Part shown: positions 8,201 through 16,937 of the stretch, one piece after another
Position numbering within the stretch: position 1 is the first letter of the stretch
How the letters are laid out: the number at the start of each line of letters is the position of its first letter
Source: Curvibacter soli
Lineage (GTDB): Bacteria > Pseudomonadota > Gammaproteobacteria > Burkholderiales > Burkholderiaceae_C
Length of the DNA: 64,000 nucleotides
Direction: 5' to 3'
NCBI RefSeq assembly: GCF_029211125.1
Contig: NZ_JARGEN010000034.1
Span: forward strand, 113,574 to 177,573
Made by a program: the position numbers and the translations under genes
The notes under the pieces: generated by a model
What the model saw: only the letters and a program-made list of their open reading frames with translations
What the model was told of the DNA's origin: nothing
The model's database searches: none

Positions 8201-8754
8201 TCGAACAGGTCGACGCGGTAGGGCACGGGCGAGCCCATGGGGAACAGGTCGATCAGGCCGCCGCGCACGGCATATTCGCCGGGGCTCACCACCTGCGTCA
8301 CGTGGCTGTAGCCCGCCAGCGTGAGCTGCGCGCGGAGCTTGGCTTCGTCGAGCTTCTGCTGCGCCTTGAAGTGGAAGGTGTAGCCGGCCAGGAACGATGG
8401 CGGCCCCAGGCGGTACAGCGCCGTGGTGGCGGGTGCGACCACCACGTCGGCCTCGCCCTGGCTGATGCGCCACAGTGCCGCCAGCCGTTCGCTGATCAGG
8501 TCCTGGTGGGGCGAGAAGGTGTCGTAGGGCAGCGTTTCCCAGTCGGGGAACAGGGCGCAGCGCAGCCCGGGCGCGAAGAAGGCGATCTCTTCGGCCAGCC
8601 GGCGCGCGTCCGCCGCATCGGCGGTGATGATGGCCGTGCGCCGGCGCGCCGTGCGGGCGCGCTCCGCCACGCGGGACAGCAGCAGTGCGTCGGCGGAGCC
8701 CGGTGGCAGGGGCAGGGTGAATCGTTTGCCAGGGAGGAGAGAGGGAAGGTCCAT
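5287..8754 (-). CDS. mfd: Transcription-repair coupling factor
   Basis: Mfd removes RNA polymerase stalled at lesions and recruits UvrABC. The 1155-residue product has the family's length and order: a UvrB-like N-terminal module (FPDWETLPYDTFSPHQDL), an RNA polymerase-interaction module (VGDPVVHAQHGIGRYRGL), and an SF2 translocase with GDVGFGKTEVALRAAF (motif I), DEEH (II), TATPIPRTLGMAL (III), and GIDVPTANTIVISRAD plus QLRGRVGRSHHQAY (motifs V and VI), then a C-terminal TRCF domain. The start ATG at 8754 (MDLPSLLPGKRF) follows an AGGGAAGG-like stretch on the minus strand. The gene is divergent from ispD. Confidence 0.97.
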   Translation of the reverse strand: MDLPSLLPGKRFTLPLPPGSADALLLSRVAERARTARRRTAIITADAADARRLAEEIAFFAPGLRCALFPDWETLPYDTFSPHQDLISERLAALWRISQGEADVVVAPATTALYRLGPPSFLAGYTFHFKAQQKLDEAKLRAQLTLAGYSHVTQVVSPGEYAVRGGLIDLFPMGSPVPYRVDLFDDEVDSIRTFDPDSQRSLYPVPEVRLLPGREFPMDDTARARFRQRWREMLEGDPTKSRIYKDMGNGVATAGIEYYLPLFFDETATVFDYLGADATVVLHGDIEPAFQRFWQDTKDRYRLVQGDPERPALPPETLFLTAEQFYARANQHAQLALRPGVQDVADSAMFQKLGDLSAARGTEDPLARLQAHIEATPQRVLLLAESDGRRESLLDFLRASGVNPPAFDSLAEFEASDEKAGIATAPLAAGFAWVEQGIDFVTETELFSAGPTTRRRRRQEQVSDIDALIKDLSELSVGDPVVHAQHGIGRYRGLVNMDLGQTASADGTPEAQEFLHLEYADHATLYVPVSQLHQISRYTGVSADEAPLHKLGSGQWEKAKRRAAEQVRDSAAELLNIYARRAAREGHAFRYPAQEYEVFAQDFGFEETADQSAAIHAVIQDMVSPRPMDRLVCGDVGFGKTEVALRAAFIAVLGGRQVAFLAPTTLLAEQHYQTLVDRFGKWPVKVAEMSRFRSAKEISAAAKGLAEGSVDIVVGTHKLLSESVHFKNLGLLIIDEEHRFGVRHKEVMKAMRAEVDVLTLTATPIPRTLGMALEGLRDLSVIATAPQRRLAIKTFVRNEGTGVIREAVLRELKRGGQVYFLHNEVETIENRRQQLEAMLPEARIAVAHGQMPERELERVMRDFVAQRYNILLCSTIIETGIDVPTANTIVISRADKFGLAQLHQLRGRVGRSHHQAYAYLMVPDIEGLTKNAAQRLEAIQQMEELGSGFYLAMHDLEIRGTGEVLGESQSGNMMEIGFQLYNDMLSEAVRVLKAGKEPDLLAPLSAATEINLHAPALLPDSYCGDVHLRLSFYKKLATAKTSDQIDGLLEEIVDRFGKLPAQAQTLIDVHRLRVLSQPYGVVKVDAAPGVISITFRPNPPIDSMRIIGLIQKNRHIKLAGNDKLRIERELPDPKARAQMVRDVLRSLGQPQAETA

Positions 8755-8845
8755 GCGAAGCGCGGCGTATGCCAAATGGAGAGCACCCTGCGGGCAGGGG
8801 GCCCGAAGGGTGCGCAACTGCGGTCGATTCTAGAATGGCGCCTCC

Positions 8846-9676
8846 ATGAGCGATGTGCTGCCGTTTCCCGCCACCGTCTCCAGTGCGGTTTCGGGCCGCT
8901 TCTGGGCGCTGGTGCCGTGCGCTGGAACGGGCGTGCGCGCCGCACCGCCGGGCGGCGGCATGGCGGCATGGCCCAAGCAATACCAGAACGTAGCCGGCCA
9001 GCCGCTGGTGCTGCACACGCTGGCGGCCTTTGCCGGCGTGGCCCGGCTCGCGGGCACGCTGGTGGCCGTGGCGCCGGGCGACCTGTTCTTCCAGGCCCAT
9101 GCGCATGCCGCCTTCTTCGCCGTGGACTGCGGCGGCGCCACGCGCGCGGCCACGGTGGAGGCGGGGCTGCGCGCCCTGCGCACGCGCGGCGCCGCCGCCC
9201 ACGACTGGGTGCTGGTGCACGACGCCGCGCGCTGCCTGGTGACCACGGCGCAGATCGACGCGCTGATCGACGCCTGCGCCCATGACGCCGTGGGCGGCCT
9301 GCTGGCGCACAAGCTGCCCGACACGCTGAAGACGGCCACCGCCGGGCCGGGCGGTTTCCGGGTGGCGGGCACGGTGGACCGCAGCGACAAATGGCTGGCG
9401 CAGACACCCCAGATGTTTCGCATCGGCATGCTGCAAGACGCGCTGGAGCGCGCGGGCGCCCAGGTGACGGACGAGGCCGGTGCCGTCGAGGCCATGGGCT
9501 TGCACCCGCGCCTGGTGGAAGGCGGGGCGCAGAACTTCAAGGTCACCTACCCCGAGGACTTCGCGCTGGCCGAGGCCGTGCTGGCCACGCGCCGGCACGG
9601 CGCCACGCTGGAGCGCTTCGGCGGCGGCGTGATAGCCGATCCCGATCATTCGAAGGACGACGCTGGATGGACATGA
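8846..9676 (+). CDS. ispD: 2-C-methyl-D-erythritol 4-phosphate cytidylyltransferase
   Basis: Third step of the MEP isoprenoid pathway, transferring CMP from CTP to MEP. The 276-residue product has the nucleotide-binding loop variant [15 protein letters not shown] followed by KQY, the [12 protein letters not shown] motif, and [10 protein letters not shown] near the C-terminal domain. The N-terminus carries about 20 residues before the core and the C-terminus is somewhat extended. A TAGAAT hexamer at 8829-8834 could be its -10 element. The 3' end overlaps ispF by 10 bp, as commonly seen. Confidence 0.93.
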   Translation: MSDVLPFPATVSSAVSGRFWALVPCAGTGVRAAPPGGGMAAWPKQYQNVAGQPLVLHTLAAFAGVARLAGTLVAVAPGDLFFQAHAHAAFFAVDCGGATRAATVEAGLRALRTRGAAAHDWVLVHDAARCLVTTAQIDALIDACAHDAVGGLLAHKLPDTLKTATAGPGGFRVAGTVDRSDKWLAQTPQMFRIGMLQDALERAGAQVTDEAGAVEAMGLHPRLVEGGAQNFKVTYPEDFALAEAVLATRRHGATLERFGGGVIADPDHSKDDAGWT

Positions 9677-10161
9677 GAATTGGCGAAGGCTGGGACGTGC
9701 ACGCGCTGGTGCCCGACCGCCCATTGATCATCGGCGGGGTGCGGATTCCCTTCCACCTGGGCCTGCTGGGCCATTCGGATGCCGACGTGCTGCTGCACGC
9801 CATGACCGACGCGCTGCTCGGCGCTGCGGCGCTGGGCGACATCGGGACGCATTTCCCTGATACCGACCCCACGTTCCGCGGCGCCGATTCGGTGGCGCTG
9901 CTGGCGGAGGCGGCGCGGCGCGTGGCGGCGCAGGGCTGGCGCATCGCCAACATCGACAGCACTGTCGTCGCCCAGGCGCCGCGCCTGGGCCCGCACATAC
10001 CGGCGATGCGCGCATGCATCGCGCAGGCGCTGGGCCTGCGCGAAGACCAGGTGAACGTCAAGGCCAAGACCGCCGAACGGCTCGGCCCCGTGGGGCAGGG
10101 CCAGGCGATCGAGGCGCGCGCGGTGGCACTACTTCTGGGGCTGGGCGGCGGCAACGGCTGA
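9667..10161 (+). CDS. ispF: 2-C-methyl-D-erythritol 2,4-cyclodiphosphate synthase
   Basis: Cyclises CDP-ME 2-phosphate to MEcPP in the MEP pathway. The 164-residue product has the metal-binding GEGWDVHAL (DxH), the [19 protein letters not shown] motif, [11 protein letters not shown], and the C-terminal [17 protein letters not shown] at 9667 gives [12 protein letters not shown]; it overlaps ispD. Its last 33 bp overlap the 3' end of the convergent sensor kinase gene, so the two coding ends are read in opposite directions. Confidence 0.95.
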   Translation: MDMRIGEGWDVHALVPDRPLIIGGVRIPFHLGLLGHSDADVLLHAMTDALLGAAALGDIGTHFPDTDPTFRGADSVALLAEAARRVAAQGWRIANIDSTVVAQAPRLGPHIPAMRACIAQALGLREDQVNVKAKTAERLGPVGQGQAIEARAVALLLGLGGGNG

Positions 10162-11661
10162 GTCGTGCCGCAACGCCTGCAGGCGCGCTGCCGGCGTGCG
10201 GGCCGCCTTGTCGCCCGCCGGCAACACCGAGGCGCGCAGCAACTGGATATGCGCCGCCAGTCCGCCCGAGGTGGTGTTGGCCAGCGCGAACACGCCGCCC
10301 ATGCGCTGCACGGTCTTGTCCACGATAGACAGGCCCAGGCCGGCGCCCGTGGCTTCGGTGCGCGCGGAGTCGCCGCGGAAGAAGGGCTTGGTCAGGCTGG
10401 ACAGCGTTTCCTGCGGTACGCCGGGGCCGTGGTCGCGCACCTTGAGCAGCACCCATTCGTCGCGCGCCTTGGCCGCGATGTCCACGTGCGCCACGCTGGT
10501 GCCGGGCGACTTGCCGTAGCGGCGGGCGTTCTCCAGCAGGTTGGAGATCACGCGGCCCAGTTCCACGTCGTCGGCCAGCACCTGCATGTCTTCCGCGACC
10601 GCGAGGTTGATCTGCAGGTCGGCATGGTCCTTCACCGCATACACGCACGAGGCGATGACTTCGTGCAGCGGCACAGGCTTGAGTTCCACGTGGTCGGGGC
10701 GGGCGTAGTCGAGGAACTTGTCGATGATGGCGTCGAGCTGCACGATGTCGGCCACCATGTGGTCGCGCGCGCCGTTGTCGTGCACGCTCATCTCGGTTTC
10801 CAGGCGCAGCCGCGCCAGGGGCGTGCGCAGGTCGTGCGAGATGCCGGCCAGCATCACGGCGCGGTCCTGCTCCATCTTGGCGAGCTTCTGCGCCATGCGG
10901 TTGAAGCCGATGTTGACCTCGCGGATCTCGCTGGTGACGGCCTGCTCGTCGAGGTGGCTGGCCGCGAAGTCGCCTTCGCGCACGCGGTTGGCGGCGAAGC
11001 TCAACTGCTTGAGCGGCTGGTTGATGAGCCGCGCTATTGCCGCGGCTCCGGCCAGCGAAAGCACGGCGGCCGTCACCAGCCAGGTCAGCCAGGTCTTGCC
11101 GCCCGCGGGGATGAAACGGGCGCTGTCCATGAGCAGCCAGTTGGCGTCGCCGTTGATCGTGAACCCGACCCACAGCCCCGGCTTGCCGTTCACGCTGCTG
11201 GCGACGATGGTGCCGCTGCCCAGGCGGCTGGACAACTCTTGCGTCAGGCGCGTGCTGAGCGCGTCGTCGGCCATCAGCTCGAACCGGTCGCCGGGCTCGC
11301 GCGGCAGGATGCGCACGCCTTCCTGGTCGGCCATGGTCTTGATGAGCGACACGCGGGCGATGGCGTCGGAATGCACCAGCGCCGCGCGGCTCAGGCTCAC
11401 GAGCGAGGCGATCTGCTGCGCCGTCTGGATGGCGCGCGGCTCGAACTCCAACGCGCGCAGCGTCTGCAGCCACGCGAGAATGCTGCCGATCAGCAAGATG
11501 CCCAGCAGGAAGAACGTGCGCCAGAACAGGTTCAGCCCGACGCGGGAGCGTGGGTCCCATGTTGCGCCCTCCGTTTCGAGCGGCGCTGGGCTGGTGCCCA
11601 TGGCATGCGGGTCGATGGTCGAGTTGCTCACCCTCGCGCGCCCTTCAGACAGCATGTCCAT
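10129..11661 (-). CDS. risS: OmpR/EnvZ-type sensor histidine kinase (RisS-like)
   Basis: Inner-membrane sensor kinase of 510 residues. Transmembrane helices lie near 45-65 and 181-202 and bracket a periplasmic domain, followed by HAMP, a DHp domain with the phospho-acceptor in [16 protein letters not shown] (His276), and a HATPase domain with the N-box [17 protein letters not shown] and GAGLGLSIV. The pattern matches the EnvZ homologue named RisS in Bordetella. It begins 3 bp after the response regulator stop, so the pair is one operon. The proline- and alanine-rich C-terminus overlaps ispF. The signal sensed is not visible. Confidence 0.9.
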   Translation of the reverse strand: MDMLSEGRARVSNSTIDPHAMGTSPAPLETEGATWDPRSRVGLNLFWRTFFLLGILLIGSILAWLQTLRALEFEPRAIQTAQQIASLVSLSRAALVHSDAIARVSLIKTMADQEGVRILPREPGDRFELMADDALSTRLTQELSSRLGSGTIVASSVNGKPGLWVGFTINGDANWLLMDSARFIPAGGKTWLTWLVTAAVLSLAGAAAIARLINQPLKQLSFAANRVREGDFAASHLDEQAVTSEIREVNIGFNRMAQKLAKMEQDRAVMLAGISHDLRTPLARLRLETEMSVHDNGARDHMVADIVQLDAIIDKFLDYARPDHVELKPVPLHEVIASCVYAVKDHADLQINLAVAEDMQVLADDVELGRVISNLLENARRYGKSPGTSVAHVDIAAKARDEWVLLKVRDHGPGVPQETLSSLTKPFFRGDSARTEATGAGLGLSIVDKTVQRMGGVFALANTTSGGLAAHIQLLRASVLPAGDKAARTPAARLQALRHDSAVAAAQPQK

Positions 11662-11664
11662 GCA

Positions 11665-12396
11665 TCAGTTCGTGCCGTCCGGAACAAAGACGTAGCCCAC
11701 ACCCCACACGGTCTGGATGTAGCGCGGAGCCGCCGCGTCGGTCTCCACCAGCTTGCGCAGGCGCGATATCTGCACGTCGAGGCTGCGGTCGAACGGCTCG
11801 AACTCGCGCCCGCGCGCCAGCAGCGCCAGCTTCTCGCGCGAAAGCGGCTGGCGCGGGTGGCGCACCAGGGCCTTGAGCATGGCGAACTCGCCGGTGGTTA
11901 GCGGCAGCTCCTCGCCGTTCTTCTGCAGCGCGCGCGTGCCCAGGTCGAACGTGAAGGGGCCGAAGGTTACCAGTTCGTTGTCGCCCGAGGGCGCGCCCGG
12001 CGCTTCCTGCGGCGGGCGGCGGCGCAGCACGGCGTGGATGCGCGCCAGCAGCTCGCGCGGATTGAACGGCTTGCCGAGGTAGTCGTCGGCGCCGACTTCC
12101 AGTCCCACGATGCGGTCCACGTCCTCGCCCTTGGCGGTGAGCATGATGATGGGGGTGCGGTCGTTGGCCGCGCGCAGGCGGCGGCAGATCGACAGGCCAT
12201 CTTCTCCAGGCATCATGAGGTCCAGCACGATCAGGTCCACGGTTTCACGCAGCAGCAGGCGGTTGAGCGCCTTGGCGTCTTCCGCCACCATCACCTCGAA
12301 CCCTTCCTGGGTCAGGTAGCGGCGCAAAAGGTCGCGGATTCGCGCGTCGTCGTCAACAACGAGAACCTTGTCGGTACGGCCAGCGGTTTGGGTCAT
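11665..12396 (-). CDS. risA: OmpR-family response regulator (RisA-like)
   Basis: A 243-residue two-component regulator. The receiver domain has the acidic pocket VVDDD near the N-terminus, phospho-acceptor Asp59 in LIVLDLMMPGEDG, TAKGED and the conserved lysine in GKPFNPREL. A winged-helix DNA-binding domain follows, with DVQISRLRKLVE and TVWGVGYVFVP. This is the beta-proteobacterial OmpR orthologue usually called RisA. The ATG at 12396 is chosen because the longer frame adds a sequence with no family similarity. It is upstream of and adjacent to its cognate kinase gene. Confidence 0.92.
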   Translation of the reverse strand: MTQTAGRTDKVLVVDDDARIRDLLRRYLTQEGFEVMVAEDAKALNRLLLRETVDLIVLDLMMPGEDGLSICRRLRAANDRTPIIMLTAKGEDVDRIVGLEVGADDYLGKPFNPRELLARIHAVLRRRPPQEAPGAPSGDNELVTFGPFTFDLGTRALQKNGEELPLTTGEFAMLKALVRHPRQPLSREKLALLARGREFEPFDRSLDVQISRLRKLVETDAAAPRYIQTVWGVGYVFVPDGTN

Positions 12397-12572
12397 GTCG
12401 TGCCTTTTTGAATTTGTAACAGAGCCGATTTTGAAGGCGTGACGCCCGGAAAAGCGGTCTTTCCCCCACATCCTGACCAAGTGTTACAGGTGTTGCCCCC
12501 GCACGCAACGCAGATGCATCCCTGTGGGCACTATCCGGGACCTGGTGTGAAAAACGATTGGAAGACAAGCTG

Positions 12573-13280
12573 ATGCATTCCCTCATCCTGGCAGTTTTCA
12601 TGTTCGCGGCGGGAGTGGCTACCGCGCCCGCTACGGCGCAAACTGCGGCGCCCGTGCCGCAGAACGTGGTGCAGTTTGCCGCCGCAGCCACGGTGGAGGT
12701 GCAGCAGGATCTTCTGAGTCTGACGCTTGCCACAACCCGCGAAGGTGCCGAGGCGGCGGTGGTCCAGTCCCAGTTGACGCAGGCACTCGATGCCGCGTTG
12801 TCAGAAGCCCGTAAGGCTGTTCTGCCTGGGCAGCTTGACGTGCGCACGGGCAATTTCGGCCTGTATCCCCGCTACGGCAAGGATGGCAAGATCAACGGCT
12901 GGCAGGGCAGCGCCGAACTCGTGCTGGAAGGCCGCGACTTCCCGCGCATCACTGCCGCTGCCGCCAAGGTCCAGACCCTGGCCACGGCCCGCGTGGCGTT
13001 TGGGCTCAGCCGCGAGCAGCGTGCCAAGGCAGAAGCGGATGCCCAGGCCCAGGCGATCGAGCGGTTCAAGTTCAAGGCGGCGGACCTGGCCAAGGGCTTC
13101 GGCTTCGCAGGCTATGCGCTGCGCGAGGTGTCGGTGGACAGCAGCGGATCGCAGCCGGGGCCGCGGCTCCGCGCGATGGCGATGGAGGCCAAGGCTGCGA
13201 TGGTGGATGCCGCCGTGCCGGTCGAGGCGGGCAGGAGCACCGTGACCGTCACCGTCTCGGGCTCTGTGCAGATGCGGTGA
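12573..13280 (+). CDS. SIMPL (DUF541) domain periplasmic protein
   Basis: A 235-residue exported protein. Residues 1-25 (MHSLILAVFMFAAGVATAPA...) form a signal peptide, followed by the SIMPL/DUF541 fold with features such as VQFAAAATVEVQQDLLSLTL and LDVRTGNFGLYPRYGKDGKINGW interrupted by short variations. The family is related to BP26/OMP28 and is of uncertain function; some members respond to oxidative stress. A TTG at 12558 is possible, but ATG at 12573 places the hydrophobic stretch at the very N-terminus. Divergent from risA with about 175 bp between starts. Confidence 0.85.
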   Translation: MHSLILAVFMFAAGVATAPATAQTAAPVPQNVVQFAAAATVEVQQDLLSLTLATTREGAEAAVVQSQLTQALDAALSEARKAVLPGQLDVRTGNFGLYPRYGKDGKINGWQGSAELVLEGRDFPRITAAAAKVQTLATARVAFGLSREQRAKAEADAQAQAIERFKFKAADLAKGFGFAGYALREVSVDSSGSQPGPRLRAMAMEAKAAMVDAAVPVEAGRSTVTVTVSGSVQMR

Positions 13281-13518
13281 AGGCGCGCAGGAGCCGCAGG
13301 CCTGCTGCACTCCCCCCGCCGCCATCCATGCGCCATGCCGTACTGCGGACGTTGCTGCCCGCCGGCGAGCAGAACTGGCAAGTGCTTCGGCAATACCCGG
13401 GCCGATGCCGCTGGCGGACCCTGTGGCGAGGGCAGTTTTCCGTGAAGCATGGACAATCTCCGGATGAATTACGATGCAACGCAGCCATTACCGAGTGCTG
13501 CGGCGCCCATGAATCCTC

Positions 13519-14439
13519 ATGATTGAACCTACGCTGAATTACGTGCGCTGCGCTGGTGCCAGCAGTACGGCGCCGGACCACCACCGCATGGCGTATTGGC
13601 AATGGAACGGCACGGACGATCCAGGCCATTCCCACGTCATCGTGTGTGTGCATGGCCTGTCGCGCCAGGGGCGCGACTTCGACGTGCTGGCGCGTGCCCT
13701 GGGTGCACACGCGCGGGTGGTCTGTCCCGATGTCGTGGGGCGCGGCCAGAGCGACTGGCTGCGCGACCCCGCTGGCTACCAGATACCGCTGTATGCCGCA
13801 GACATACTGGCGCTGCTGGCGCAATTGCATGCCGAGGCGCCGATCCACATGCTGGACTGGGTGGGCACCAGCATGGGCGGGCTGATCGGCATGGTCGTTG
13901 CCGGCCAGCCGGGCCTGCCGCTGCCCGCCCCCGTGCGGCGCCTGCTGCTCAACGACGTAGGGCCGGTCATCCAGTGGGAAGCCCTGGCGCGCATCGGCCA
14001 GTACCTGGGGCAGCCCGTGCGCTTCGCGTCGCTGCAGCAGGCCGCCGATGCGCTGGCGCTCATCTCGGCCGGTTTCGGCCCGCACACGCCGGCGCAGTGG
14101 CTGGAGTTGACGCGTCACATGGTGCGCCCGCTGCCAGAGGGCGGCTTTGCGCTGCACTACGACCCCGCGATCGCAGTGCCGTTCCGCGCAGTCACGCGCG
14201 AAGCCTCTGCGGAGGGCGAGGCGCAGCTATGGCGGCTCTATGACGCCATCACAGCGAAGACCTTGCTGGTGCGAGGCAGGCAGTCGGACCTCCTGTCCGA
14301 GGCGACCGCGCGTGCCATGGGCCAGCGCGGACCGCGCGCGCGGCTTGTGGAACTGCCGGGCATAGGGCACGCGCCCACGTTCGTGGCTGACGACCAGGTT
14401 GCGCTGGCGGCGTCGTTCCTGCTGCAAGAGGACGCGTAA
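13519..14439 (+). CDS. Alpha/beta hydrolase
   Basis: A 306-residue alpha/beta hydrolase. The nucleophile elbow is GTSMGG (Ser in the third position), the oxyanion-side strand is VHGLSRQGRDFD, the acid lies in the VRGRQSDLL region, and the catalytic histidine is in GIGHAPT. The substrate is unknown; esterase or haloperoxidase-like activity is typical. It ends 10 bp before the relA start, so the two are probably co-transcribed. The 238-bp gap upstream shows no convincing gene. Confidence 0.88.
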   Translation: MIEPTLNYVRCAGASSTAPDHHRMAYWQWNGTDDPGHSHVIVCVHGLSRQGRDFDVLARALGAHARVVCPDVVGRGQSDWLRDPAGYQIPLYAADILALLAQLHAEAPIHMLDWVGTSMGGLIGMVVAGQPGLPLPAPVRRLLLNDVGPVIQWEALARIGQYLGQPVRFASLQQAADALALISAGFGPHTPAQWLELTRHMVRPLPEGGFALHYDPAIAVPFRAVTREASAEGEAQLWRLYDAITAKTLLVRGRQSDLLSEATARAMGQRGPRARLVELPGIGHAPTFVADDQVALAASFLLQEDA

Positions 14440-14449
14440 AGCCGCCACG

Positions 14450-16675
14450 ATGAAAAGCCTGACAGCAGAACAGCCGGTGCTGGGCATCCGCACCGCGGCG
14501 GTGCCGCAGCTCATCGCGGCGACGGCGAGTGCGCTGCCCGAGCAGGCGCATGCGTTGTCGCGCGCGCGCGCCTTCGCCGAGCCGCTCATCGCCGCCGAAA
14601 CGCTGGATTCGGGTGAAAACACACTGGCCCATGCCGATGCCGTCGCGGCCATCCTGCGCAGCCTGGGCGGCTCGGAGGCCATGCAGGCCGCGAGCTACCT
14701 GGTCCACGCCTGCGAGCACCTGAACCGGCCGCACGAAGTGATTGCCAAGGCGTTCGGCGAGAGCTTCGCCGCGCTGGCGGTCGAAACCACCAAGCTCATG
14801 CGCGTGCAGGAGCAGGCCCGTGCGGCCAGCTTCGGCGAGCAGCAGCCGGGTGACGAGGCCTTGCAGATAGAGAACGTGCGCAAGATGCTGCTGGCGTTCT
14901 CGCGCGACCTGCGCGTCGTGCTGCTGCGGCTGGCGTCGCGGCTGCAGACCTTGCGTTATTGCGCCGCAGCCAAGCGACCCGTCGCCGCCAGCCTGGCGCG
15001 CGAGTCGCTAGACGTATTCGCCCCGCTTGCCAACCGGCTCGGTATCTGGCAGGTCAAGTGGGAGCTGGAAGACCTGGCGTTTCGCTTCCTGGAGCCAGAA
15101 ACTTACAAGGCAATCGCGCATCTGCTAGACGAAAAGCGCACCGAGCGCGAGGCGCACATGGAGCAGTTGCGGGCGCGGCTCGAGTCCGATCTGCGCGCCC
15201 ACAGCATCAGCGCCATCGTGCAGGGGCGGCCCAAGCACATTTACAGCATCGTCAAGAAGATGCGCGGCAAGTCGCTCGACTTCGACCAGGTGTTCGACAT
15301 CCGCGCGCTGCGCGTCATCGTGCCCACGGTCAAGGACTGCTACGCGGCGCTGAGCTGGGTGCATGCACAGTTCCAGCCCATCGTGGAGGAGTTCGACGAC
15401 TACATCGCGCGCCCCAAACCCAACGGCTACCAGTCGCTGCACACGGTGGTGCGCGACGGCGCCGGAAAGGCCATCGAGATACAGATCCGTACGCAGGCCA
15501 TGCACAACCACGCCGAGCACGGGGTGGCCGCGCACTGGGCCTACAAGGAGGCCGGCACCAAGGGCTATGCGGGCGTATCCGCGAGCAGCGAGTACGACGC
15601 CAAGATCGCCGTGCTGCGCCAATTGCTGGCCTGGGGACGCGATCTGTCGGGCTCACAGCAAAGCCGCGGGCTGTTCCAGGACCACATCTATGTGCTCACG
15701 CCCGACGCCGCCATCGTCGAACTGCCGCAGGGCGCGACGCCCGTGGACTTCGCCTATGCCGTCCACACGAGTATCGGCCACCGCTGCCGCGGCGCGCGCG
15801 TGGATGGCGCCATGGTGCCGCTCAACGCTGTCTTGCACAACGGTCAGACGGTCGAGATCACCACCGTCAAGGAAGGAGGGCCGTCGCGCGACTGGCTGAA
15901 CGCTGATCTGGGTTACCTGGCCAGCCAGCGCTCGCGCGCCAAGGTGCGCGCATGGTTCAACGCGCAGGTCATGCACGAGACCGTGGCGCGTGGCCGTGAA
16001 GCCGTCGAAAAGCTCTTGCAGCGCGAAGGCAAGACGGCGATGAAGTTCGAAGACATCGCCTCGCGCCTGGGCTTCGATACGCCCGATGCACTGTTCGAAG
16101 TGGTAGGCAAGGACGAATTCTCGCTGCGCAGCATTGAAAGCCTGTTGCGTCCACCCGGGCCGGAGCCTGTGCCCGGCGAATACCCGCTGCTGCGCAAATC
16201 GCGTGGCAGCGGCGACAAGCCGCCCAAGGGCGGCGTGCTGGTCGTCGGCATCGACTCGCTGATGACGCAACTGGCCAAATGCTGCAAGCCTGCGCCGCCC
16301 GACGACATCGGCGGTTTCGTCACCAAAGGCAAGGGCGTGAGCATCCATCGGTCCGATTGCAGCAACTTGCGCCAGATGGCCGCGCGCAGCCCCGAGCGCG
16401 TCATCGACGTGGAATGGGGCCGCCCCAAGCTGCAGGATGCCGCGGTCTATCCGGTAGACGTTTCGGTCGAGGCCGCCGACCGCCAAGGGCTGCTGCGCGA
16501 TATATCGGACGTCTTCGCGCGCGAGAAGACCAACGTGATCGGCGTGCAGACACAATCGCTCAAGGGCACGGCATGGATGACCTTCACGGTCGAGGTGGCC
16601 GATGCGGGCCGCCTGGGCAAAGTATTGAGCCAGGTTGCGGATGTCGCGGGCGTGCGATCCGCGCGCCGTCGCTGA
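14450..16675 (+). CDS. relA: RelA-type (p)ppGpp synthetase
   Basis: Makes (p)ppGpp when uncharged tRNA stalls ribosomes. The 741-residue product has a degenerate N-terminal HD domain (around residues 60-190 the HD and ED metal residues are absent: HACEHLNRPHEVI), so hydrolase activity is not expected. The synthetase domain has RPKHIYSIVKKM and carries EFDD at 314-317, the EXDD signature of RelA as opposed to RxKD of SpoT/Rel hydrolases. TGS (DHIYVLTPDAAIVELPQGAT), a zinc-finger-like CCKP...H region and a C-terminal ACT domain follow. ATG 14450 lies just after the hydrolase stop. Confidence 0.95.
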   Translation: MKSLTAEQPVLGIRTAAVPQLIAATASALPEQAHALSRARAFAEPLIAAETLDSGENTLAHADAVAAILRSLGGSEAMQAASYLVHACEHLNRPHEVIAKAFGESFAALAVETTKLMRVQEQARAASFGEQQPGDEALQIENVRKMLLAFSRDLRVVLLRLASRLQTLRYCAAAKRPVAASLARESLDVFAPLANRLGIWQVKWELEDLAFRFLEPETYKAIAHLLDEKRTEREAHMEQLRARLESDLRAHSISAIVQGRPKHIYSIVKKMRGKSLDFDQVFDIRALRVIVPTVKDCYAALSWVHAQFQPIVEEFDDYIARPKPNGYQSLHTVVRDGAGKAIEIQIRTQAMHNHAEHGVAAHWAYKEAGTKGYAGVSASSEYDAKIAVLRQLLAWGRDLSGSQQSRGLFQDHIYVLTPDAAIVELPQGATPVDFAYAVHTSIGHRCRGARVDGAMVPLNAVLHNGQTVEITTVKEGGPSRDWLNADLGYLASQRSRAKVRAWFNAQVMHETVARGREAVEKLLQREGKTAMKFEDIASRLGFDTPDALFEVVGKDEFSLRSIESLLRPPGPEPVPGEYPLLRKSRGSGDKPPKGGVLVVGIDSLMTQLAKCCKPAPPDDIGGFVTKGKGVSIHRSDCSNLRQMAARSPERVIDVEWGRPKLQDAAVYPVDVSVEAADRQGLLRDISDVFAREKTNVIGVQTQSLKGTAWMTFTVEVADAGRLGKVLSQVADVAGVRSARRR

Positions 16676-16683
16676 TTTTGCTG

Positions 16684-16692
16684 CTATACTCG
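16684..16692 (+). promoter_or_regulatory. Extended -10 promoter element for tRNA-Val
   Basis: TGCTATACT matches an extended -10 (TGnTATACT, consensus TGnTATAAT) about 22-30 bp upstream of the tRNA 5' end, just after the relA stop codon. No strong -35 is obvious; extended -10 promoters often lack one. Confidence 0.5.
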
Positions 16693-16713
16693 AAGGCTCA
16701 ACAAGATTCATGC

Positions 16714-16790
16714 AGGCGCATAGCTCAGCTGGTTAGAGCACCACCTTGACATGGTGGGGGTCGTTGGTTCGAGTCCAATTGCGCCTACCA
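16714..16790 (+). tRNA. tRNA-Val (anticodon GAC)
   Basis: A 77-nt cloverleaf with the CCA end encoded. The acceptor stem AGGCGCA pairs with TGCGCCT; the D arm contains AGCTCAGCTGGTTAGAGC; the anticodon arm CCACC-TTGACAT-GGTGG carries GAC at 16748-16750; and the T arm contains GGTTCGAGTCC. GAC reads GUC and GUU valine codons. The antisense reading of this gene gives a spurious ORF. Confidence 0.97.
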
Positions 16791-16868
16791 AGTCTCTCCG
16801 CCCGCGGTAGTCGATGCTGCGGAGTTGCGGGAGGCTTGCAGGGAACAGCCGGAGTTCCCCATATCCCA

Positions 16869-16894
16869 AGCCGCTCGCAAGAGCGGCTTTTTCT
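16869..16894 (+). terminator. Rho-independent terminator after tRNA-Val
   Basis: Hairpin AGCCGCTC-GCAA-GAGCGGCT with eight paired bases and a GNRA-like tetraloop, followed by TTTTCTT. It lies 79 bp downstream of the tRNA and would end the tRNA transcript. Confidence 0.85.
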
Positions 16895-16937
16895 TGTGCC
16901 TGTCTCGGATGCGCCCCGCCCCGCCGCGCCATCGCCC

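Noticed and set aside
8765..8815. Terminator between mfd and ispD (GCACCCT...AGGGTGC)
   Set aside because: A 7-bp hairpin is present, but the genes diverge here and there is no T run on either side; it is more likely incidental.
5254..9285. A 1343-codon plus-strand frame opposite mfd
   Set aside because: It is antisense to mfd, with His/Gln/Ala-rich composition and no domain motifs. Long shadow frames are expected at about 70% GC.
13277..13522. An 81-codon plus-strand frame between the SIMPL protein and the hydrolase
   Set aside because: It starts inside the end of the upstream gene, has no ribosome site and a Cys/Arg/Trp-rich random composition.
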